DNA of 54,499 nucleotides from NCBI GenBank assembly GCA_945865545.1, contig CAMBEQ010000015.1, positions 1 to 54,499 of the forward strand, read 5' to 3'. Below the pieces are notes generated by a model. That model saw only the letters and a program-made list of their open reading frames with translations, was not told where the DNA came from and did not search any database. Shown here in pieces: positions 37,852-46,074 of this stretch. The number at the start of each line of letters is the position of its first letter. Position 1 is the stretch's first letter. This DNA comes from Sediminibacterium ginsengisoli (GTDB taxonomy: Bacteria; Bacteroidota; Bacteroidia; Chitinophagales; Chitinophagaceae). Both the position numbers and the translations under genes were made by a program.

Positions 37852-38445
37852 TTATAGCGCTCTTTTATTTAATAATTTTTCAGTGTATTTAGCCAATATG
37901 TCAAATTCTATATTTACTAAATCATTTATTTTCAAAAAAGACATATTGGTTTTTTCAATGGTAACCGGGATAATGCATAATTCTATTTCATTATCAATAA
38001 CATTATTGACTGTTAAGCTTACACCATTGATAGCAACAGAACCTTTATATACTAAATATTTTGAAAATGAATCTGGTACTTGAATGGTAAAAAACCATGC
38101 TTTTTGCTCTGGTGTAATTTTAGAAACCAATGCAGTGGTATCTACATGACCTAACACATAATGTCCACCTAAATAACCTGTGGGCTGCATAGGTAATTCG
38201 ATATTTATTTTAGCTCCTTTTTTATAGTACTTTATAATTGTTTTATCAATACTTTCCGTCGAAACAAAAAAAGATAAAAAAGGACCTTCAATTTTAATAG
38301 CTGACAAACACGCCCCATCAATAGCAACGCTGTCTCCCAAGTTTACTTTGGAGGCAAATGCGGAGGCTTCAATTATTAACTCCCAACCTTGATCATTTGG
38401 TATAATATCTGCGATGAATCCGTTGGATACAATTCCTGTAAACAT
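37852..38445 (-). CDS. ribE: Riboflavin synthase alpha chain
   Basis: 198 residues from the ATG at 38445, which gives the standard MFTGIVSNG start; the frame is open to 38538 but that extension would overlap ribD and the divergent promoters. Two lumazine-binding repeats are present (about 1-95 and 96-190), the second marked by GHYVLGHVDTTA and KGSVAINGVSLTVNNV. It dismutates two 6,7-dimethyl-8-ribityllumazine molecules into riboflavin. It leads the minus-strand operon ribE-ribBA-ribH and is divergent from ribD. Confidence 0.95.
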   Translation of the reverse strand: MFTGIVSNGFIADIIPNDQGWELIIEASAFASKVNLGDSVAIDGACLSAIKIEGPFLSFFVSTESIDKTIIKYYKKGAKINIELPMQPTGYLGGHYVLGHVDTTALVSKITPEQKAWFFTIQVPDSFSKYLVYKGSVAINGVSLTVNNVIDNEIELCIIPVTIEKTNMSFLKINDLVNIEFDILAKYTEKLLNKRAL

Positions 38446-38459
38446 TTGCGTATTTCTTG

Positions 38460-38467
38460 TAAATTTG
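38460..38467 (+). promoter_or_regulatory. -7 box for ribD
   Basis: TAAATTTG matches TAnnTTTG exactly, 19 bp before the ribD ATG, so the leader would be only about 10-13 nt. The -33 region would lie inside ribE. It overlaps the space used by the opposing ribE promoter. Confidence 0.55.
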
Positions 38468-38472
38468 AGGTG

Positions 38473-38480
38473 CAAAGATA
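38473..38480 (-). promoter_or_regulatory. -7 box for the ribE-ribBA-ribH operon
   Basis: Read on the minus strand this is TATCTTTG, an exact TAnnTTTG match, 27 bp before the ribE ATG. It sits 5 bp from the plus-strand box of ribD. No room remains for an FMN riboswitch on either transcript. Confidence 0.55.
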
Positions 38481-38486
38481 ATTCAA

Positions 38487-39590
38487 ATGACTGCACAGGA
38501 CTATTTACATAAAGCTTTTTTATTAGCGAAAGGCGCAAATCTTAAACAGATCCGACCTAACCCATATGTGGGAGCCATTGTAGTGTCTCAACTAGGCGAA
38601 ATTATAGGGGAAGGTTACCATCAAAAAGCTGGGGAAGCACATGCAGAAGTAATTGCGATCCAAGCTGCTTTATTGAAGCATCCCAACTTATCTGAAGCTA
38701 CTTTATATGTTAGTTTGGAGCCCTGTTCGCATAGTGGTAAAACACCCGCTTGTACTGATTTAATTATAAAACATAAAATTAAAAAAGTAGTCATCGGTTC
38801 ATTAGATCCGAATCCATTAGTAGCGGGAGCTAAAATATTAGCCGACAATGGAATTATTGTTGAAACCTTTATCACCCCAGAAATTGTTGAATTAAATAGT
38901 GTGTTTAATATTAATCAAATAAAAAAGAGACCTAAATATATTTTGAAATCGGCTACAACAATGAACGGCCATATTGCAGATCGATTTGGAAATAGCCATT
39001 GGATTTCTAATGCTAAAAGCAGAGCTTTTGTTCACCAATTTTTAAGAGCAAGGGTGGACGCTATTTTGACTACAGCTAAAACAGTCATTAATGACAATGC
39101 TTCCATGAATATAAGGATGGAAAATACTGCGCCCACTGAATTAAATGTAATTGTAATAGATAAACATTTAGATTTATTGAAAAAAGAAAATGAACAATTA
39201 CCTGTTTTTTATAAAAGGACAGATTCAAAAATTTACTTAGTAACAGATAAAACTTATGAAGGACAATTAAGAGCAGATGTTGAAATTATAAAAGTGGATG
39301 TAATCAATAAAGAAATAAAGTTGGATCAATTAAGTAGCCTTTTACTGGGCAAAAATATTTGCGAAGTGCTAATTGAAGGCGGAGGCCATTTAAATGCTTC
39401 CATGATTCATGAAAAATTAGTAGATGAACTATTTATGTTTATATGCCCTAGTATAGTTTTGGATAGTAGTGCTCTTAATACATTTAGTTTGGATCAAGAA
39501 CAAAAAATAGATGAGTCAATAAAATTATCGCTTTTAGAAACGAAAATTTTTGACGCTGATATATTACTTCATTATAAAGTACTAAGCTAA
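38487..39590 (+). CDS. ribD: Bifunctional riboflavin deaminase / reductase
   Basis: 367 residues. The N-terminal cytidine-deaminase-like domain has the zinc motif HAEVIAIQ and EPCSHSGKTPACTDLI. The C-terminal reductase domain has LKSATTMNGHIAD, SHWISNAKSR and LIEGGGHLNASM. It performs the second and third steps of riboflavin synthesis. It is transcribed away from ribE across a 41-bp gap. Together the four rib genes encode all dedicated steps except the poorly conserved phosphatase. Confidence 0.95.
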   Translation: MTAQDYLHKAFLLAKGANLKQIRPNPYVGAIVVSQLGEIIGEGYHQKAGEAHAEVIAIQAALLKHPNLSEATLYVSLEPCSHSGKTPACTDLIIKHKIKKVVIGSLDPNPLVAGAKILADNGIIVETFITPEIVELNSVFNINQIKKRPKYILKSATTMNGHIADRFGNSHWISNAKSRAFVHQFLRARVDAILTTAKTVINDNASMNIRMENTAPTELNVIVIDKHLDLLKKENEQLPVFYKRTDSKIYLVTDKTYEGQLRADVEIIKVDVINKEIKLDQLSSLLLGKNICEVLIEGGGHLNASMIHEKLVDELFMFICPSIVLDSSALNTFSLDQEQKIDESIKLSLLETKIFDADILLHYKVLS

Positions 39591-39663
39591 ATTAGAGTTA
39601 TCATCAATAATTTTTAATGGTATTTAAATAACTACCCACCCAAGTGTTTCAAAACACAACTAA

Positions 39664-39703
39664 TTGACTAACAGCTTTTTGTACGTCTGCAAAAACTAGT
39701 CAA
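39664..39703. promoter_or_regulatory. Imperfect inverted repeat between ribD and a small secreted protein
   Basis: TTGACTA plus TTTTTG (39664-39681) pairs with CAAAAA plus TAGTCAA (39690-39703), with unpaired ACAGC and C between the two stem parts. A second short palindrome, GTGTTT-CA-AAACAC, lies at 39644-39657. There is no T-run after it. It may be a 3' end for ribD or a regulatory site for the next gene. Confidence 0.4.
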
Positions 39704-39765
39704 GGAATATTTAATGATATGATAAGAAATAATATTAAATTTAAGTACAACAAAAATCAAAAAAA

Positions 39766-40065
39766 ATGAAAAAGTATTTAATGCTTCTTTTAGTAGTTTT
39801 ATCCATTACCGCTGCTCATGCAATGGACAAAGGAAAATGGACTGGATTTATCGGTGATGAAAATTGTGGAATTAAAGGAAATAATAAAGATCATGCTGAA
39901 TGCGCCAAAAAATGTGTAAAAGGTGGTGCTAATCCAGTTTTTGTAATTGGGGATAAGGTTTACAAAATTAGTAACCCAGATAAAGTGAAAAATTTCATTG
40001 GAAATGAAGTAACTGTTACCGGAACAATCACTAACGATGTGTTAGAAATTGAAAAAATAAAATAA
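39766..40065 (+). CDS. Small secreted cysteine-containing protein, unknown function
   Basis: 99 residues with a signal peptide (1-19, ending TAAHA). The mature part has FIGDENCGIKGNNKDHAECAKKC with Cys34, Cys46 and Cys50, then a small beta-rich domain ending in GTITNDVLEIEKI. The spacing resembles a family of short exported proteins with a D-x-x-C and H-x-E-C-A-x-x-C pattern whose role is unknown. The C-terminal part looks like a compact OB-like barrel. A strong terminator follows at 40109. Confidence 0.75.
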   Translation: MKKYLMLLLVVLSITAAHAMDKGKWTGFIGDENCGIKGNNKDHAECAKKCVKGGANPVFVIGDKVYKISNPDKVKNFIGNEVTVTGTITNDVLEIEKIK

Positions 40066-40108
40066 AAAATTTATTTACTACTTAGTAAATTTAAATTATT
40101 ACCTAAAA

Positions 40109-40140
40109 GGGACTTACGATTGAACGTAAGTCCCTTTTTT
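40109..40140 (+). terminator. Rho-independent terminator
   Basis: GGGACTTACG (40109-40118), loop ATTGAA, CGTAAGTCCC (40125-40134) form a perfect 10-bp stem followed by TTTTTT. It ends the transcript of the small secreted protein. Confidence 0.92.
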
Positions 40141-40244
40141 AATGATTGAATTCAATTTTGAGCTCCCTAATTTGATTACAAAAGTACTTAAGGATTGTTT
40201 CAAAATTGAATAAGTCAATTGATGGTCTTTTACCATCCTACTAG

Positions 40245-40522
40245 TTTCTATTTTTTTACAATCCTCTGAAGGAGAAGTACATAACCAAGCAGAAGCTACT
40301 TGAAAAAGGGTATAGTACCCATATTAATACAGGAATAACATTAAATGAATGGGATGGGGATTGTAAGGATTCTTGCAAAAGAGAAAAGCTTAATTGTCCC
40401 ATTTGATGCTTACCTTGTTTTGGGACAGCACTTATTCTAAATCCAATAAAGTGGAAGACATCGTTATTGAAGTGGAAGAAAATATTGTACAACTATCCCA
40501 AATTTTTTACAAAAGAAATTAA
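40245..40522 (+). pseudogene. Possible decayed integrase arm-binding fragment
   Basis: The 391 bp between the terminator and the lipoprotein gene have no intact gene. On the plus strand one frame (40245-40406) reads ...EKGYSTHINTGITLNEWDGD and then stops. A second frame (40406-40522) continues with ...NKVEDIVIEVEENIVQLSQ. The two together recall the N-terminal arm-DNA-binding segment of Bacteroidota tyrosine recombinases (ITINGKRxxINTGIKLxxxEWD type), but with a frameshift and no catalytic domain. The similarity is from memory and weak; it may simply be noncoding. Confidence 0.25.
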
Positions 40523-40531
40523 AAATATATT

Positions 40532-40990
40532 ATGAAAAAAATTGTACCCATTTGTTTAGCTATACTTTTAGTCTCCTGCTCCCCTTACAAAAAGATAATA
40601 GTTAGCATGAGTGAAATACAATCTAAAAATTGGTTAGGTAAGTCTGAAGAGGAAGTTATAATAAAATTAGGTCCATTTAAGAATAAAACTATTGTAGAAA
40701 ATGGCTATAAATTGTTTTTTGATTACAGCACCTACCGAGTTCCTATCAATATTGCTTCCTCCTATAGTTATACTGCAAATGTTCCAAATTACAATATGGT
40801 AAATAATAAAGGAAGATTAGTTTCTTCCAGCAGTAGTAATACAACTACCATTAGAACCACTGCTGGCCCATTACTTGAAATTGTTAAAGAAAGAACCCTG
40901 TATTTCTTTTTTAATAAAGATAAAAAAGTAAACTACGTTTATGCTAATGGCTACCCTGATTCTATTCGCTATGAACTTCGAAAGAAATAA
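40532..40990 (+). CDS. Small lipoprotein, unknown function
   Basis: 152 residues with a lipoprotein signal (ICLAILLVSC, lipobox Cys16). The mature region begins with SMSEIQSKNWLGKSEEEVIIKLGPF, which resembles the start of SmpA/OmlA-like folds, and then has a Ser/Thr-rich stretch (SSSSSNTTTIRTT) before a basic C-terminus. No family can be named with confidence. It stands between two terminators as a single transcription unit. Confidence 0.72.
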   Translation: MKKIVPICLAILLVSCSPYKKIIVSMSEIQSKNWLGKSEEEVIIKLGPFKNKTIVENGYKLFFDYSTYRVPINIASSYSYTANVPNYNMVNNKGRLVSSSSSNTTTIRTTAGPLLEIVKERTLYFFFNKDKKVNYVYANGYPDSIRYELRKK

Positions 40991-41006
40991 AAGCCAAAAT
41001 AAAAAA

Positions 41007-41031
41007 GGCTCCTAATGTAGGGGCCTTTTTT
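41007..41031. terminator. Bidirectional terminator
   Basis: GGCTCCTA (41007-41014), loop ATG, TAGGGGCC (41018-41025) pair over 8 bp with one G-T wobble on the plus strand, framed by an A-run and a T-run. It closes the lipoprotein gene and, in reverse, the minus-strand oxidoreductase operon. Confidence 0.85.
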
Positions 41032-41054
41032 ATTAATAAGTGTATAATGTATTA

Positions 41055-42158
41055 TTAAAAAGTAAAATCGGGTAGGTCTATTTTAATGCCCCCTTGCATG
41101 GCCGATTCATGAGCAAGTATTCCTACACAAGTAATATTAGCAGATTGTTTAGCATTAGGAAAAGGTGCTCTATTTTCATTTAATGCATTTAAAAATTCGT
41201 TCACTAAATGTGGATGTGAGCCACCATGACCCGATCCTTGAATAAATGATAAATGCTGATTACTATCCTCATCATACACCCCCTTAGTAGTAAAGGATTG
41301 AATTTCTTTAGGTAATAAATGCGCAAAGTCAGGAACAGCAACACGTTCGGGTGTTTCGCCAACATGTATCACTGGTTGTTCGTGTTCTACTTGCGCCCAC
41401 TCAAAACTTTTTTTAGAGCCATACACATCAAAGCTTTCTCTATATTGTCGAGCGGTGTTAAAAAGAGAGCGCGTTACTTCCCCAGCAATATCAGAATTTC
41501 TAAATTGTATATGACAGCTTTCAACAGCAAATGGGGAATTGTATTTTGAAATTAAGTTTTCATCTATTCGGCCCGATCCAACACAAGAAACGGAGCTGGC
41601 TTCTTTCCCAATTAATCCAACTATAGGACCTACGCAATGGGTGGCATAGTGCATTGGAGGTAAGCCTTCCCAATACCCTGGCCATCCGGCCATTTCTTGT
41701 TGATGGGAAGCACGGATAAATTGTATTTTACCTAAATCACCTTTGGTAAATAATTCTTTTACAAATAAATATTCACGACTAAACACTACCGTTTCCATCA
41801 TCATATAGGTTTTGCCACTTTTTTGAGCCGCTTCCACTATTAACCTACATTCTTCCACCGTAGTAGCCATTGGAACGGTACATGCCACATGCTTTCCAGC
41901 ATTCAGTGCTTTAATAGTTTGTTCGGCATGACTTTGAATGGGCGTATTAATGTGCACCGCATCAATGGCAGGGTCTTTTAATAATTCATCATAATCTGAA
42001 AATCTTTTTTCAATATTAAACGCATCTCCAATAGCATTTAATTTAGCTTCATCTCTTTGGCATATGGCATACATATTAGCCAATGGATGTTTTTGATAAA
42101 TAGGAATAAATTCAGCACCAAAGCCTAATCCTACAATAGCGATATTCATTTTTTTCAT
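41055..42158 (-). CDS. Gfo/Idh/MocA family oxidoreductase
   Basis: 367 residues. The NAD(P)-binding Rossmann motif is IAIVGLGFGAEFIP, followed by HINTPIQSHAEQTIKALNAGKHVACTVPMA, in which VPMA replaces the more common EKP. The C-terminal domain contains HYATHCVGPIVGLIG with a likely catalytic His. There is no signal peptide. Members of this branch reversibly oxidise a sugar hydroxyl, often at C3. It is the last gene of a minus-strand run, 6 bp after the isomerase/epimerase-like gene, which suggests the two share a substrate. Confidence 0.88.
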   Translation of the reverse strand: MKKMNIAIVGLGFGAEFIPIYQKHPLANMYAICQRDEAKLNAIGDAFNIEKRFSDYDELLKDPAIDAVHINTPIQSHAEQTIKALNAGKHVACTVPMATTVEECRLIVEAAQKSGKTYMMMETVVFSREYLFVKELFTKGDLGKIQFIRASHQQEMAGWPGYWEGLPPMHYATHCVGPIVGLIGKEASSVSCVGSGRIDENLISKYNSPFAVESCHIQFRNSDIAGEVTRSLFNTARQYRESFDVYGSKKSFEWAQVEHEQPVIHVGETPERVAVPDFAHLLPKEIQSFTTKGVYDEDSNQHLSFIQGSGHGGSHPHLVNEFLNALNENRAPFPNAKQSANITCVGILAHESAMQGGIKIDLPDFTF

Positions 42159-42164
42159 ACTTTT

Positions 42165-43025
42165 TTATTTAAATGTTTTTTTCATAAAATCCAATCCTTG
42201 TTGAGCAAAAATTTCTTGGCTATCGGCCAGTGGCTTCCAAATACAAACCGCTTCGGCTAATTGCTGATTCATGGGCGTGAAACTTTCTAAGCTAATTACC
42301 CCATGATAATTTATTTTATTTAGCCCATTTGCATATTCACTCCAAGGCGTTATACCTGTGCCGGGTATTCCTCTGTGGTTTTCCGAAATTTGCATATGAA
42401 TTAAGTTACTGCCGGCTTGCAAAATAGCTTCCAGCGGATTTTTTTCCTCAATATTCATATGGAAACCATCTAAACTAATTTTTGCAGCTGGATGATTAAT
42501 TTCTTTAACCAGTTGACAAACATCTGCAGCAGTGTTTACTAAATCAGATTCGAAACGGTTAATGGGCTCAATTGCCAATTGACAATCGTGTTGCGCTGCT
42601 ATTTCACAAGCAATACGCACATTCTTTATTGCTAAATCCCACTCTTTCTTTCTATCAAAAGTCGATAACATTCTACGTTTACCCACTGCAGAATACATAG
42701 GACCAGCCAAAAAACTGGTACCCCATTGATTACACAGCTTTAAACAGGCTTCAATGTAATCGAAGCACTCTTGATGAATGGCTGGGTCATTACTAGTTAA
42801 ATCTCTTGAGGCACCAAAAGCGCCACAAACAACCGCTGTTAAATTATACTTGCGTAAAGCAGCTGCTACTTTTTCGGCGTCTATTTGTGTAGGATCTTCC
42901 ACTGCAATTTCTATTGCATCATATCCTAATTGTGACACTTTTTCAAAAATAGGCTCAATGCTTTGCGTAGTAAATGGCGAAACAAATAGCCAACTACTTA
43001 CCCCTAATTTATATTTTCCTGACAT
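42165..43025 (-). CDS. Sugar phosphate isomerase/epimerase-fold protein
   Basis: 286 residues of the xylose-isomerase-like TIM barrel (AP endonuclease 2 family). Metal-site residues are seen as IEPINRFESD (Glu), SLDGFHMNIEE (Asp, His), MQISENHRGIPG (Glu, His) and VISLESFTP (Glu). Such proteins act as ketose 3-epimerases, inosose isomerases or, when encoded beside Gfo/Idh/MocA oxidoreductases, 3-keto-glycoside lyases/hydratases. It has no signal peptide and lies 6 bp from genes on both sides. The exact reaction is not fixed by sequence. Confidence 0.87.
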   Translation of the reverse strand: MSGKYKLGVSSWLFVSPFTTQSIEPIFEKVSQLGYDAIEIAVEDPTQIDAEKVAAALRKYNLTAVVCGAFGASRDLTSNDPAIHQECFDYIEACLKLCNQWGTSFLAGPMYSAVGKRRMLSTFDRKKEWDLAIKNVRIACEIAAQHDCQLAIEPINRFESDLVNTAADVCQLVKEINHPAAKISLDGFHMNIEEKNPLEAILQAGSNLIHMQISENHRGIPGTGITPWSEYANGLNKINYHGVISLESFTPMNQQLAEAVCIWKPLADSQEIFAQQGLDFMKKTFK

Positions 43026-43031
43026 GAAATA

Positions 43032-45938
43032 TTATTTTGCAACCACTTTCATGACACCACTCATATTTCTCCAATGACCAGGGAAGGAACAGATATAAGG
43101 AAAGTCTCCAACATTATCTGGTACATTAATAGTCATTGTATATATTTTTTGCGGGTTCACTAGCGGTGTAGCATATAACACTTCTCCCATTTTTGGGACA
43201 TAATTCAACTCAGCGCCCTTTGGATCCATTGCTAATTTATCTGCAGCAACTCCTACTCTTTCCTTTGAACCTGGTCTTAAAATTAATAGGTTGTGTTGCA
43301 TGTAATCAATATTATTAAAAATAATCTTCACCGTGCTTCCTGCTTTTACAGTAAACTCGGTTACATCGTATTTCATTTCATTTTTAATTACTGAAATATT
43401 CACTGTTTGATCAATAATGGTAGCCACTGCATTTTTTTCCATACTCATTTTAATATGCGTGCCTCTTGCTGATCTTAAAGCCATATTAATCCATTTATCG
43501 TCGGCATTTTCTTTCACTTTTAACATCTTATTTAAAATGGCATAAGCTTCTGTAGATGGTTTCATATCGGCAATGGCAATCACTGCTGCTAAACGCACTC
43601 TAAAATCTGCATCTTCAAATACTTTTGCATTTTGATACGCTTTTAATGCAGTGGGTAATGCCTTGATTACTTCTACTGCTGCCTTACGAACCCCACCAGA
43701 TGAATTGCTTAATGCTTTTGTTGCAGCCGCAATAGCACTTGCATTATTTTTCAATAAGCCTAAACCATGTAAAGTCCATAATGCATGAATCGCAGGCGCA
43801 TTAACACCAGCTTCATCTACTTTACTAGTATTGATTATTTTAATTAATTCTGGCGCAACCGTTAGGTCTTTATTTTCAACCAATAATCTTTGTGCGGTGG
43901 TTCTCCAAAACATATTATTATTAGATAAGGCTTGTAATAATCCTGCTTTATCATTTTTATTCAAACTAATAGGCGCATTCACAGCACCATCCTTATACAC
44001 TAAACGGTAAATACGACCGCGCTCATGATCTCTTAATGGATTGATATGCGCATTACCTTTACCATTGTCAAAGCCTTTAGGCGTTGGATTGTGTTGTATA
44101 ATGAAATCATACCAGTCCGTAATCCAAACATTACCATCAGGACCCACTTCTGATTGAATAGGGCCAAACCACTCATCGGCACTAGCCACTAAATTCCAGC
44201 CATCTCCTTTTTCTTTAAATCCAGAACCTACTTGCTCTATATAATTTTTATGTATCAATCTTCCAGTTGGCTCAGTGACCATAGCTACTTTATTCCAAAA
44301 ATCAGATGGATAATTTCTTGCAGTGTAAATACTTTGTCCAGCTGCTGCTGTAAAGCCACCAAACACATCTACTTGTCTTAAATTTTTTGTAACCACATGC
44401 ATTCCATAATGCGCATCAATTTTTTCAGTGCCCGATTTTTCTGGGTATACCTTTTTTAATACTCTCTTTGGAATACCAAAAAATACACTATGCGTATTAT
44501 TAGCAGTAGAAGCAAAAACATCAAATTCCTCTGAAAAGCCTAGCCCCCAAGTATTATTGGTAGTACCCCCTAGAAATTCTATATCATTTACTTTTTTTGT
44601 ATTGGGCTTAAAGCTATAGATACCCATACTAAATGTGGTAGTATCTTTTCCTTTTACATTTAAGTATCCAGAATAACCTACGGTGCCCCAAATTTTATTA
44701 TCTAATCCGTACCTTAAATTGGAAGGTCCCGCATGGGTATCAGAAATACCCCAACCTGATAAGACGGTATCTTTGATATCTGCTTTATCATCTCCATTAA
44801 GATCTTTCAAAAATAAAAAATAAGGCATTTGCGCTACAACAATACCCCCATCTGAAAAAGTAAAACTAGTTGGGATATTTAATTTATCTGCAAAAATAGT
44901 GGACTTGTCTGCTTTGCCATCATTGTCTGTGTCTTCTAAAATAACAATTTTATCTTGTCCTCCTTCCTTGTTTTCTCTTACTTCATTTGGATAATCAACT
45001 GTTTCAATTGCCCATAAACGGCCTTTCTCATCCCAATTAATATAAATAGGATTGATGATCATAGGTTCAGAAGCAAAAAGTTTTAAATCAAACCCAACTG
45101 GTACTTGAATAAGTGATTGAGATTCTACTGGATTTAAAGCACCTTGATATTTAGGGGCCGGATCACGCTTCTCATAATTAGGAATAATTGCATCAGAATA
45201 AGTAGGCTCCGCAATTTTAAAAGCTTTCAAGTTAGCTAATGCTTGATCATTGACTGCCCATAAAATTCCATTCTCCACCAATTGTAAAAATTGAGGATTG
45301 TTAAAAGTGATATCGTCGTGACCATAAGCAGTATAAAATACTCTTCCTTTTCCAATATTTTGTGTCCAAGTATAAGGTTCGTTTCTATCCCCTTCCTTGC
45401 GCTCAGTAATCACGTTAATATTTGGACTTAAAAGAGTATGAATATAAGTTTCATCTTTAGTATAAAAGGGAAGTACATTTTTCAGTAACGGGTTAGTGTT
45501 ATCTTTAAAAATAGAAGGGAAAGAATCCATTCCATGTTTTTGAAATTGACCTCCAATCATTTCCACCACTTCAGGTGCATTTCTAAAACAATAAGAACCG
45601 CAATGTAATGGTATAAACCCTTTTCCATTTTTTACAAAACTCAACAACGCGGAGGCATGATCCTTACTAATGGTATCATAGTTGGCATAAAGAATTAAGC
45701 CATCATAAGGCTTCAAAGTTTTTTCGTTTAAGTCATTTATATTAGTAGTATAAGTGATGTTAATTCCTTTCTTAAAGTACTGTTTTGACAATAAACTAGC
45801 CAACACATCAGAATTATGATGTTTGCTTGTATGGCCTAGAAATAAAAGCTCGAGTCGTTTAGGCGATTGAGCAAATAACTGGGCAGAAATTACAAGGAAA
45901 GAAAAAAGGAAAACGATTTTTTTTAACGACCAATTCAT
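43032..45938 (-). CDS. Secreted ThuA / PVC-type dehydrogenase / HEAT / cupredoxin fusion
   Basis: About 968 residues from the ATG at 45938 (MNWSLKK...); the frame opens 27 bp earlier. Signal peptide ends QLFAQ. Parts in order: ThuA-like domain (about 20-240), a sugar-dehydrogenase beta-propeller of PVC type (about 270-640: VPVGFDLKLFASEPMIINP, WGLGFSEEFDVFAS, WITDWYDFIIQHNPTP), HEAT repeats (about 660-815) and an azurin-like cupredoxin (about 835-968). The copper ligands are His in MQHNLLI and Cys, His, Met in CSFPGHWRNM. In Planctomycetes this propeller-HEAT scaffold usually ends in cytochrome c; here a copper domain takes that place. It probably oxidises a sugar in the periplasm. Confidence 0.88.
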   Translation of the reverse strand: MNWSLKKIVFLFSFLVISAQLFAQSPKRLELLFLGHTSKHHNSDVLASLLSKQYFKKGINITYTTNINDLNEKTLKPYDGLILYANYDTISKDHASALLSFVKNGKGFIPLHCGSYCFRNAPEVVEMIGGQFQKHGMDSFPSIFKDNTNPLLKNVLPFYTKDETYIHTLLSPNINVITERKEGDRNEPYTWTQNIGKGRVFYTAYGHDDITFNNPQFLQLVENGILWAVNDQALANLKAFKIAEPTYSDAIIPNYEKRDPAPKYQGALNPVESQSLIQVPVGFDLKLFASEPMIINPIYINWDEKGRLWAIETVDYPNEVRENKEGGQDKIVILEDTDNDGKADKSTIFADKLNIPTSFTFSDGGIVVAQMPYFLFLKDLNGDDKADIKDTVLSGWGISDTHAGPSNLRYGLDNKIWGTVGYSGYLNVKGKDTTTFSMGIYSFKPNTKKVNDIEFLGGTTNNTWGLGFSEEFDVFASTANNTHSVFFGIPKRVLKKVYPEKSGTEKIDAHYGMHVVTKNLRQVDVFGGFTAAAGQSIYTARNYPSDFWNKVAMVTEPTGRLIHKNYIEQVGSGFKEKGDGWNLVASADEWFGPIQSEVGPDGNVWITDWYDFIIQHNPTPKGFDNGKGNAHINPLRDHERGRIYRLVYKDGAVNAPISLNKNDKAGLLQALSNNNMFWRTTAQRLLVENKDLTVAPELIKIINTSKVDEAGVNAPAIHALWTLHGLGLLKNNASAIAAATKALSNSSGGVRKAAVEVIKALPTALKAYQNAKVFEDADFRVRLAAVIAIADMKPSTEAYAILNKMLKVKENADDKWINMALRSARGTHIKMSMEKNAVATIIDQTVNISVIKNEMKYDVTEFTVKAGSTVKIIFNNIDYMQHNLLILRPGSKERVGVAADKLAMDPKGAELNYVPKMGEVLYATPLVNPQKIYTMTINVPDNVGDFPYICSFPGHWRNMSGVMKVVAK

Positions 45939-45991
45939 AGGATTTATTTTAAGAAGATTTACCAATTAAAGTATTCAAATATTTTGAGCAT

Positions 45992-46026
45992 TAAATATAT
46001 TGAAAATTGTCTAGTTATAGTGCAAA
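45992..46026 (-). promoter_or_regulatory. Candidate promoter for the ThuA-dehydrogenase operon
   Basis: On the minus strand TTTG (46026-46023) and TATATTTA (45999-45992, 7 of 8 matches to TAnnTTTG) are 23 bp apart, and the gene starts 53 bp downstream. It lies in the 136-bp gap after the sulfatase gene, so the last three genes of the run may have their own promoter. Confidence 0.3.
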
Positions 46027-46074
46027 ACCTATACTCCTTTTCAAAAAAATTAGGTGACTTACCCTTAACCCATC

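Noticed and set aside
38446..38538. Longer riboflavin synthase start overlapping ribD
   Set aside because: The family starts at MFTGIV; the extension would run over both promoter boxes and the start of ribD.
40256..40492. 78-codon minus-strand open frame
   Set aside because: Low-complexity Phe/Ser-rich translation without a family or signal; better explained as the reverse of a decayed plus-strand fragment.
45200..45860. Trehalose utilisation by the ThuA domain
   Set aside because: ThuA-like domains in large secreted dehydrogenase fusions are not tied to trehalose, and no other trehalose gene is present.
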